DNA of 7,897 bases from Aquabacter sp. (GTDB taxonomy: Bacteria > Pseudomonadota > Alphaproteobacteria > Rhizobiales > Xanthobacteraceae), in contig JASBUY010000265.1 in assembly GCA_030147645.1 (NCBI GenBank), positions 1-7,897 of the forward strand, read 5' to 3'. The notes under the pieces are model-generated. The model made no database searches. It was not told the origin of the DNA and was given only the letters and a program-made list of their open reading frames with translations. Positions 1-4,708 of the stretch are shown here, piece after piece. Position 1 is the first letter of the stretch; every line of letters starts with the position of its first letter. The position numbers and the translations under genes are program-made.

Positions 1-824
1 TCGTGAATGCGGGTAGCTGCTTCCGCCGGACTGGACAGCTCGGTGAAGAAGGTGGCGAACTCATCGCCGGAGATGCGCGCCACATGATCGGGATGACGGG
101 ACCTTTCCCGCAAGATGCGCGCCACCTCGCGCAGCACGCGATCCCCGGCGGGCCGGCCGAATGTGGTGTTGATGGAGCTGAAGTTCCGGATATTGCCTAC
201 TGCCACATAGACTTGCCGGTCGGCCTCCTGAACCAGAGCCAGCGACTGACGCAGCCGCGCGAGGAAGACCTGCCGCGTGGGCAGTCCCGTCAAGGCGTCG
301 ATCAGCCCTGCCTCCACCACGCGCAGGTGGCTCGTGATGCGATGCAACTCGTCGGTCGTCCGGGCGAGCTTGTCTGAGATGAGACGGTGATAGGCCCCGT
401 CGGCCTCGCTCTTGGAGGGAAGGGGCTCGACAGCCTCCTTTCCCGGCGGCGTGTCGCGGCCGGAGAGGAGGCTGCGGACGAGCTCCAGGATCATCGCGGG
501 GTCCCCGGGCTTGGTGATGACGTGACGCACGCCACTGGCCCGGGCCAGATCGGCGGCCTCGTGGTCGCTATAATTGGCCGTGTAGAAAATCACGGGCACG
601 TCGGCGAGGTGGGGGCGGCGGCGCAGCCCCCACACAAGGTCGTATCCGTCGCCCGCAGGCATCACCACGTCGGAAATAATGAGGTCGGGCCGCGAACGCT
701 CGCACAGTTGCAGCGCGGCGGTGCTGCCGGCCGCCTCGATCAGCGCGTGCCCGTCCTGCCGCAGCAGCGCCACCAGAAAGGCGCGGTTCACGGGATGGTC
801 GTCTACGATCAGAATGGTGGCCAT
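1..824 (-). CDS. Response regulator with receiver and degenerate GGDEF domain (C-terminus off window)
   Basis: Partial cytosolic signalling protein; 274 codons are visible and the C-terminus lies beyond the left edge. Residues 1-120 form a receiver domain with acidic pair D8/D9, phosphoacceptor D52 (motif IISDVVMP), T82 and K105. A helical linker follows, then a GGDEF domain starting at DALTGLPTR (D176). The signature is SGDEF (252-256), preceded at the standard five-residue spacing by an RxxD inhibitory site (RHPD, 243-246). Against PleD, guanine-contact residues N219 and D228 are kept. The principal metal Asp (PleD D327) is N211, the second Asp is R213, and the Lys of the DxDxFK motif is S216. 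By inference the cyclase is weak or inactive and may act as a c-di-GMP or GTP sensor. The ATG overlaps the TGA of the upstream receiver gene (TGATG), so translation is probably coupled. A further domain such as EAL past the edge cannot be excluded. Confidence 0.9.
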   Translation of the reverse strand, partial: MATILIVDDHPVNRAFLVALLRQDGHALIEAAGSTAALQLCERSRPDLIISDVVMPAGDGYDLVWGLRRRPHLADVPVIFYTANYSDHEAADLARASGVRHVITKPGDPAMILELVRSLLSGRDTPPGKEAVEPLPSKSEADGAYHRLISDKLARTTDELHRITSHLRVVEAGLIDALTGLPTRQVFLARLRQSLALVQEADRQVYVAVGNIRNFSSINTTFGRPAGDRVLREVARILRERSRHPDHVARISGDEFATFFTELSSPAEAATRIH

Positions 825-1207
825 CACGCTTGCCGCTTTTCGAGGAAGCGGGCGATCTGGACCACGAAGGTCTCGGGCTCGATGGGCTTGGAGACATAGT
901 CGTGAAACCCGGACCGGATGATGTGCTCCCGGTCGCCCGCCATGGCGGACGCGGTCACGGCGACCAGTGGGATGTGTTTCAGCTCCGGGTCCCGCGCGAT
1001 GGCGGCCGCCACCTGAAAGCCGTTCATCAGAGGCAGCTGAATGTCGGAAATGATGAGGTCCGGCCGGATGTGCCGGGCGGCCGCGAGCCCGGCGGCTCCG
1101 TCCGCCTCCGCAATCACGTCGTATCCCGAGCGCGAAAGCAGGAAGCTCATGAGGTTCCGGCTGTCGGCGTGATCCTCGATCACAAGGATTTTCAGCGCCA
1201 TGGTCAT
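824..1207 (-). CDS. Single-domain response regulator (CheY/DivK-like)
   Basis: Stand-alone receiver of 127 residues with no output domain. Conserved residues are E11/D12 (ILVIEDH), phosphoacceptor D55 in IISDIQLP, T85 (VAVTASAM) and K107 in the SKP motif. The pattern resembles DivK/CheY-type receivers that relay phosphoryl groups or act by protein contact. The start ATG overlaps the kinase stop (ATGA), and the stop overlaps the next ATG by one base, so it lies in the middle of a tightly coupled three-gene operon. A second in-frame ATG two codons downstream (position 1201) is an alternative start. The likely phosphodonor is the upstream histidine kinase (inference from gene order). Whether it passes phosphate on, or competes with the receiver-GGDEF protein, cannot be told from sequence. 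Confidence 0.93.
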   Translation of the reverse strand: MTMALKILVIEDHADSRNLMSFLLSRSGYDVIAEADGAAGLAAARHIRPDLIISDIQLPLMNGFQVAAAIARDPELKHIPLVAVTASAMAGDREHIIRSGFHDYVSKPIEPETFVVQIARFLEKRQA

Positions 1208-2694
1208 TCCCCCGGCAGGACGAGGGTGAAGACGGAGCCGATCCCGCGTGTGCTTGTGACGTCAATGCGCGCGCCGAGACGATCCGCGAGGCGCTTGCTG
1301 ATATGAAGCCCGAGCCCCGTCCCCTCCCGTTGCGGGTTGTCCGCCGAGAGACGCGAAAAGGCATCGAAGAGAGTGGGCAGGTCGTTTGGGTCGATGCCTA
1401 CCCCGGTATCGGCCACGGCAATTTCGACCTGGCGCCCGCCATCCATCTCACGCGCGCGCAGCGAGACGCGCACGGACCCGCGATCGCAAAACTTCACCGC
1501 ATTGGCGGCGATGTTCATGACAATCTGAGTCAATGCCCGCCGATCGGCGGCCACTGTGAGCCGAGTGGCTGGCATCTCCAGGATGACCGACAGACCTTTG
1601 GCATCGCTTTGCGGCCGCAGGGCAGACATCACGCCTTCGACGACGTCCTGGCAATCCACCTGCTCCGGGGAGAGATCGAGCTTATCGGCATCCATCCGCG
1701 CAAGATCGAGCAGGTCATTGATCAGTGACAGGAGATGGCGGCCCGAGGTGCGGATGATGCGCAACTGGCGCTCCTGCTCCTCGTTCAAGGCGCCTGCCAT
1801 CCCCATGAGCAAGGTGCCGGTAAAGCCGATCACCGCGTTCAGCGGCGTGCGCAATTCGTGGCTCATGGTGGCCAGGAAGCGATCCTTGGCCTGCATGGCC
1901 GCGGCCAATTGGGCATTCTTGTCCCGCATTTGGGTCTCGAGCTGCCGCCGCTCCGTGGCATCGCGAATGGCGCTCAAGACCAGCGTACCTTCCGGGGTCT
2001 CAAGGGGACTCAGCGAGACATCGACCGGGATCTCGATCCCGTCCGCCCGCAATCCGTGAAGCTCCAGCCCGATGCCCATGGCGCGCACGCGCGGGTGGCG
2101 GATGTAGCTGGCGCGATGGCCGAAATGGGCGGCCCGCAGGCGCTCGGGAAGCAGGCATTCCACCGGCTCTCCAATCAACGCGCCATGGGCGTAGCCGAAC
2201 AGGTCTTCCGCCTGCCGGTTCACGAGCACGATGCGGCCCGTGGCATTCAACACCACAATGGCATCCGGCATCAGGTCGAACACATCGCGGAACCGGTTCT
2301 CCAGCATTTTTGAATCGCGCTGGACCCGCGCTTGGGTGACGTCCTTGTCACACAGGATGGCGGCCGGAGCTGTTACGGCGGCGGGCAGCCGGCGTCCGGT
2401 TGAGGCGATATAGATAAGAAGGCCATCCTTGCGCTTGCGCAGGCCTTCAAAGGACCCGATGGCCCCCTCGGGTCCGCACAGCATGCGGTCGAGCTGGCTG
2501 TCGGTGTCGGCGGCGGTCTCGTCGGGGGAAGTCAGAGCAAGGAGAGGACGGCCCAGGGCCTCCGCGGCGGTGAAGCCGTAAATGTCCTCGGCCCCCCGAT
2601 TCCAAGACAGAATGGTGCGCTCAGCATCGATCGCGATGACTGCGTCGGCCACATGCTCAAGAAGAAAGGCGTCTGTTGTTTGTTGTTCGCCCAT
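1204..2694 (-). CDS. Soluble double-PAS sensor histidine kinase
   Basis: Sensor kinase of 496 residues. PAS 1 (about 8-118) contains WNRGAEDIYGF; PAS 2 (about 138-255) contains VNRQAEDLFGY. A short coiled linker leads to a HisKA domain with H-box MSHELRTPLN (phospho-acceptor H279). The HATPase domain carries the N box (N394, N398), G1 DTGVGI (429-434), F box (443-448) and G2 GTGLGL (458-463), so it looks catalytically complete. No membrane segment or signal peptide is visible, so it should sense a cytosolic cue. The start at 2694 was chosen because GAGG lies five bases upstream and PAS 1 begins soon after; the frame stays open to an ATG at 2823, but those 43 residues are low-complexity. PAS 2 lacks the FixL heme-pocket Arg and loop spacing, so heme-based oxygen sensing is not supported. 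It is the first gene of an operon with two receiver proteins, its probable partners. Confidence 0.93.
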   Translation of the reverse strand: MGEQQTTDAFLLEHVADAVIAIDAERTILSWNRGAEDIYGFTAAEALGRPLLALTSPDETAADTDSQLDRMLCGPEGAIGSFEGLRKRKDGLLIYIASTGRRLPAAVTAPAAILCDKDVTQARVQRDSKMLENRFRDVFDLMPDAIVVLNATGRIVLVNRQAEDLFGYAHGALIGEPVECLLPERLRAAHFGHRASYIRHPRVRAMGIGLELHGLRADGIEIPVDVSLSPLETPEGTLVLSAIRDATERRQLETQMRDKNAQLAAAMQAKDRFLATMSHELRTPLNAVIGFTGTLLMGMAGALNEEQERQLRIIRTSGRHLLSLINDLLDLARMDADKLDLSPEQVDCQDVVEGVMSALRPQSDAKGLSVILEMPATRLTVAADRRALTQIVMNIAANAVKFCDRGSVRVSLRAREMDGGRQVEIAVADTGVGIDPNDLPTLFDAFSRLSADNPQREGTGLGLHISKRLADRLGARIDVTSTRGIGSVFTLVLPGE

Positions 2695-2884
2695 ACGCGC
2701 CTCGAGCGCTGGATCGGCCTGTCCCCCCGGCCGATGATGTGATCCCCCGTTTCCCTTTCCGTTCGCGCCGATCGTTGCCGACGGCCAAGTTTTCCCGAAC
2801 CAAGACGATTGACCAAAACCCAAACGGTTGCAAGGCGAGAAAGATCGCCGTGGCCGACCAGGTCCGGCGAGCGGCGGACCACAT

Positions 2885-2917
2885 AAAAAACGCCGCCCGG
2901 CGGAGCCGAGCGGCGTT
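2885..2917 (-). terminator. Intrinsic terminator of the fixK-like gene
   Basis: An 8-bp perfect stem (2889-2896 with 2910-2917, aacgccgc/gcggcgtt on the + strand) is extended by an inner 4-bp stem (2898-2901 with 2905-2908) and a three-base loop, after one mismatch. On the - strand the hairpin runs directly into TTTTTT (2890-2885). It lies 41 bp past the stop of the CRP/FNR gene and in the right orientation to end it. It therefore separates that gene from the kinase operon transcribed in the same direction. No convincing promoter for the kinase operon was identified in the remaining non-coding bases 2695-2884. Confidence 0.88.
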
Positions 2918-2957
2918 GCAAGTTGGCGGCCCGGGAGGGGCGCGGAAGCGGAGAGTG

Positions 2958-3641
2958 TCAGTCCTCGACGATTGCGGTCATGCGCTTTCGGTCGAGGGTC
3001 ACCTTGCGCGCGCCATCGAGGCGCAGCGCGCCTTCGCTCTGGAGCTGGGACAAGGCGCGGGAGACGGTTTCAAGGGTGAGGCCCAGATAATCCGCGATGT
3101 CGCGGCGCGGCATGGCGAGGTCCACATGGCCGGTGCCGCCGAGGCGCTGATCCATATGGATCAGGAAGGCCGCGACGCGCTCCAGCGCGGTCCGGCGTCC
3201 GAGCAGGATCATGTGTTCCTGCGCATGGCCGAGGCTGCGCAAGGTCAGGTCCCAGAGGCGGCAAGCGGCGTCCACATTGCGGTGGGCGGTTTCCTCGATC
3301 TGGCGGCGGCGGAACAGGAGGACTGTGGTGTCTGCCACCGCTTCGGCCGTCATGCGGTGCCGCGCGCCCATTTCAAAGCCGAACAGGTCGCCCGGCAGGT
3401 GGAAGGCGTCGATCTGGCGGCGGCCGTCGCTGAGCATCTTGCAGGTGCGCACTGCGCCCTTCACGACGCGATAGACGAAGTCGGCCTCTTCGCCTTCGCC
3501 GAAAATCTCTTCTTCCCGACCATAGGAGAACGAGGTTCCCACGAGATCGGGGCATCCGCAGAGCAGCATTTCCGGAGCGGCCGGCGCGAAACCGGGAACG
3601 GGCTGAAGGTGCCGCGCACCAGGCAGGGTCTCGTGTCTCAT
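2958..3641 (-). CDS. fixK: FixK-like CRP/FNR-family transcriptional regulator
   Basis: DNA-binding regulator of 227 residues. A cyclic-nucleotide-binding-type beta-roll (about 35-120) includes DGRRQIDAFHLPGD and GFEMG, typical of rhizobial FixK. A long dimerisation helix follows (about 120-165), then a winged HTH (about 175-222). The recognition helix ETVSR (E191, S194, R195) is the FNR/FixK reading head that contacts TTGAT-N4-ATCAA half-sites. Cysteines are only at 28, 30, 67 and 127. The FNR-type CX2C...C spacing for a 4Fe-4S cluster is absent, so it should not sense oxygen itself, and its activity is probably set by expression, as for FixK under FixLJ control. Start: AGGAG six bases upstream of ATG. 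The gene follows a FixJ-like receiver on the same strand after a structured 147-bp gap and ends at an intrinsic terminator. Assignment to FixK rather than NnrR or Dnr is by remembered similarity to Bradyrhizobium FixK2. Confidence 0.87.
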   Translation of the reverse strand: MRHETLPGARHLQPVPGFAPAAPEMLLCGCPDLVGTSFSYGREEEIFGEGEEADFVYRVVKGAVRTCKMLSDGRRQIDAFHLPGDLFGFEMGARHRMTAEAVADTTVLLFRRRQIEETAHRNVDAACRLWDLTLRSLGHAQEHMILLGRRTALERVAAFLIHMDQRLGGTGHVDLAMPRRDIADYLGLTLETVSRALSQLQSEGALRLDGARKVTLDRKRMTAIVED

Positions 3642-3654
3642 GGCCGGCTCCTGT

Positions 3655-3672
3655 CGTTTCGATGGGGAAACG
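3655..3672. repeat. 6-6-6 inverted repeat just upstream of the fixK-like ribosome binding site
   Basis: Perfect dyad CGTTTC-N6-GAAACG. It ends two bases before the AGGAG Shine-Dalgarno (3648-3652) of the fixK-like gene. It could be an operator or a leader-RNA hairpin affecting translation. No FNR/FixK consensus is present. The function is unproven; six-base arms can occur by chance. Confidence 0.4.
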
Positions 3673-3710
3673 CTAGCAGCAACCTTTGGGGGAGGAATTT
3701 CGTGATGAGA

Positions 3711-3746
3711 CCCTAGGGCGGCCTCCTTAGGCGCTCCGCCTTAGGG
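3711..3746. repeat. Nested inverted repeat with three CCTWAGG-like motifs between the FixJ-like and fixK-like genes
   Basis: The outer arms are 3711-3721 and 3736-3746 (CCCTAGGGCGG with CCGCCTTAGGG, one wobble on the + strand). The alternative inner arms are 3725-3733 and 3737-3745 (CCTTAGGCG, CTC loop, CGCCTTAGG, one mismatch). The two folds are mutually exclusive, because 3737-3745 takes part in both. The element sits 43 bp after the FixJ-like stop and about 70 bp before the fixK-like start. No U-run follows on either strand, so it is not a classic intrinsic terminator. It could be an attenuator, an RNA-processing site or a regulator operator. Confidence 0.6.
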
Positions 3747-3788
3747 AGAATTACGCAATTGCCTGGAGCGATAAGCGCAAACCGGGGA

Positions 3789-4205
3789 TCACCAGCCGTG
3801 CTGCGCACAGGCGCCTGGATTCTCGCGCCGAAGCTGGGCAGCGCGCACGGCGCTCAGCAGCATGTCCTGGGACAGGGGCTTTTCGATCAGATCGAGGCCC
3901 GCCGCCTTGGCGCGCGTTGCGATCTTCGGGTCGGGGTGGCCGGTCATCAGAATGACGGGGGCCTGGACCTTCAACTCCCGCAGGCGTCTCACCACGGCGA
4001 GCCCGTCCATCACCGGCATCTTGAAGTCGATGATGAGGCAGGTGGGCTCCGCGCGCGGCAGGTCGGCGAGCAGTTCGGGGCCGCCGTCGAAGGAGCGGAC
4101 GCGATAGCCTTCGCTCTCCAGCAGGAAGCGGAGGGAATTCAGGGCACCTGGGTCATCGTCCACGATGATGACGGGCTGCGGCTCGGTGCCGGATACGGCG
4201 TGCAA
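3789..4205 (-). CDS. FixJ-like stand-alone receiver protein
   Basis: Response regulator of 138 residues consisting of one receiver and no HTH or other output domain. Acidic cluster D16-D18 (IIVDDDPG), phosphoacceptor D60 (IIDFKMPVMDG), T88 (LMTGH) and K109 (EKP) match the FixJ/NarL-type receiver pattern, including SLRFLLES. After the receiver only a short tail rich in R, Q and H remains (about 125-138). The start is not certain: no ATG lies near the domain, and TTG at 4205 was chosen because GGAG (4213-4216) stands seven bases upstream. GTG at 4241 is an alternative, adding 12 residues. It lies upstream of the fixK-like gene on the same strand, with an FNR/FixK-type box about 70 bp before its start. 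By inference it modulates a Fix-type phosphorelay, for example as a phosphate sink or competitor of full-length FixJ. No FixL or FixJ is encoded in the window. Confidence 0.85.
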   Translation of the reverse strand: MHAVSGTEPQPVIIVDDDPGALNSLRFLLESEGYRVRSFDGGPELLADLPRAEPTCLIIDFKMPVMDGLAVVRRLRELKVQAPVILMTGHPDPKIATRAKAAGLDLIEKPLSQDMLLSAVRAAQLRRENPGACAQHGW

Positions 4206-4219
4206 TGGCGATCTCCAGC

Positions 4220-4237
4220 GGACCGCCCCGCCGGTCC
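4220..4237. repeat. 6-6-6 inverted repeat in the FixJ-like gene leader
   Basis: Perfect dyad GGACCG-N6-CGGTCC. It ends three bases before the GGAG ribosome-binding site of the FixJ-like receiver gene (if translation starts at TTG 4205). The geometry is the same as the dyad before the fixK-like gene, but the sequence differs. It is a possible leader hairpin or operator; no function is established. Confidence 0.35.
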
Positions 4238-4272
4238 ACACGCCATCCCAGCATAGAGGGGACCCGCCGCAC

Positions 4273-4286
4273 TTGAGGCGGATCAA
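4273..4286. promoter_or_regulatory. FNR/FixK-type box (TTGAG-GCGG-ATCAA)
   Basis: Matches the established TTGAT-N4-ATCAA consensus at 9 of 10 fixed bases, with exact four-base spacing. It lies in the intergenic region between the divergent FixJ-like receiver (start 4205, - strand) and gapR (start 4417, + strand). Its centre is about 74 bp from the receiver start. A weak -10-like TATGCT (4255-4250, - strand) lies 24.5 bp downstream of the centre, about five bases closer than ideal for a class II site at -41.5. The CRP/FNR gene beside it has the matching E-S-R recognition helix. Activation of the receiver gene is therefore the most natural reading; an effect on gapR is possible. Confidence 0.65.
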
Positions 4287-4356
4287 TTCGACGCGGCCGG
4301 ACGCGAAAAATTCTCGCCTGCGGCCCCCTCCTGCGGTGAATTGCGGGGACATAACC

Positions 4357-4385
4357 TTGACGCCACCGCCATCCTGCGTCCCTAT
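4357..4385 (+). promoter_or_regulatory. Putative housekeeping sigma promoter of gapR
   Basis: A -35 element TTGACG (4357-4362), 17-bp spacer and -10 element CCCTAT (4380-4385) face gapR. The -35 matches the alphaproteobacterial RpoD TTGACGS consensus, with C at 4363. The -10 is a partial match. Transcription would begin near 4392, giving a leader of about 25 bases that contains the AGGAG ribosome-binding site. Confidence 0.55.
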
Positions 4386-4416
4386 CCCGCGCTTGATATG
4401 CCAGGAGTCGCCGCTC

Positions 4417-4680
4417 GTGTCGGAAGACGTGTCTGATGCCCCCGCGGGCTTCGCCAAGGAACAGTTGAAGTCCTTCATCGAGCGCGTGGAGCGCCTTGAG
4501 GAAGAGAAGAAGGCCATCTCGGACGACATCAAGGATGTGTTCGCCGAGGCCAAGGCCAACGGGTTCGATGTGAAGGCCCTGCGCACCATTCTGAAGATCC
4601 GCAAGGAGGATGCCGACGAGCGCAAGGAGCACGAGGCGATCGTCGAGCTCTATCTTCAGGCGCTCGGCATCATCGTCTGA
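4417..4680 (+). CDS. gapR: GapR-family nucleoid-associated protein (DUF2312)
   Basis: Small basic/acidic helical protein of 87 residues, close to the 89 of Caulobacter GapR. The family binds overtwisted, AT-rich DNA ahead of replication forks and RNA polymerase and stimulates type II topoisomerases; it acts as a dimer or tetramer on the nucleoid. Visible hallmarks are the long N-terminal coiled-coil helix (about 13-45, with SFIERVERLEEEKK and ISDDIKDVFAEAK), then GFDVKALRTILKIRK and a C-terminal helix ending in LYLQALG. The GTG start at 4417 was chosen because AGGAG (4403-4407) lies nine bases upstream and the protein begins MSEDVSD, a typical short acidic leader. The frame is open further upstream, but that region holds the promoter. 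It is the only + strand gene here, divergent from the FixJ-like receiver and convergent with the antiporter (28 bp between stops). No clear intrinsic terminator was seen. Confidence 0.93.
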   Translation: MSEDVSDAPAGFAKEQLKSFIERVERLEEEKKAISDDIKDVFAEAKANGFDVKALRTILKIRKEDADERKEHEAIVELYLQALGIIV

Positions 4681-4708
4681 CCTCGCTCAGTCCGCAGCAT
4701 GCCGCGCG

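Noticed and set aside
1303..2413. Several + strand frames of 60-192 codons opposite the histidine kinase
   Set aside because: Compositional shadows of the kinase reading frame; no ribosome-binding sites or family motifs.
1204..2694. Kinase as a heme-binding FixL
   Set aside because: PAS 2 has an H-x-x-H-R stretch, but the FixL heme-loop spacing and the Arg after GIG (FixL R220) are not present. The H-box is SHELRTPLN rather than the FixL form.
2695..2823. Extended kinase start at 2823 adding 43 residues
   Set aside because: The extra residues are low-complexity and unlike a PAS or cap helix, while ATG 2694 has a GAGG at good spacing.
2809..2826. TTGACC...CCCAA as a second FixK box upstream of the kinase
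   Set aside because: Spacing is five bases instead of four and the half-sites match poorly.
3531..3545. GGAAC on the - strand as an EcfG general-stress -35 element
   Set aside because: It lies inside the FixK-like coding sequence and no appropriately placed CGTT -10 drives a gene start.
2676..3716. Long + strand open frame of 346 codons opposite the FixK-like gene
   Set aside because: It is antisense to a gene with clear domains and an RBS, spans an intrinsic terminator and has no recognisable motif. High GC produces such frames.
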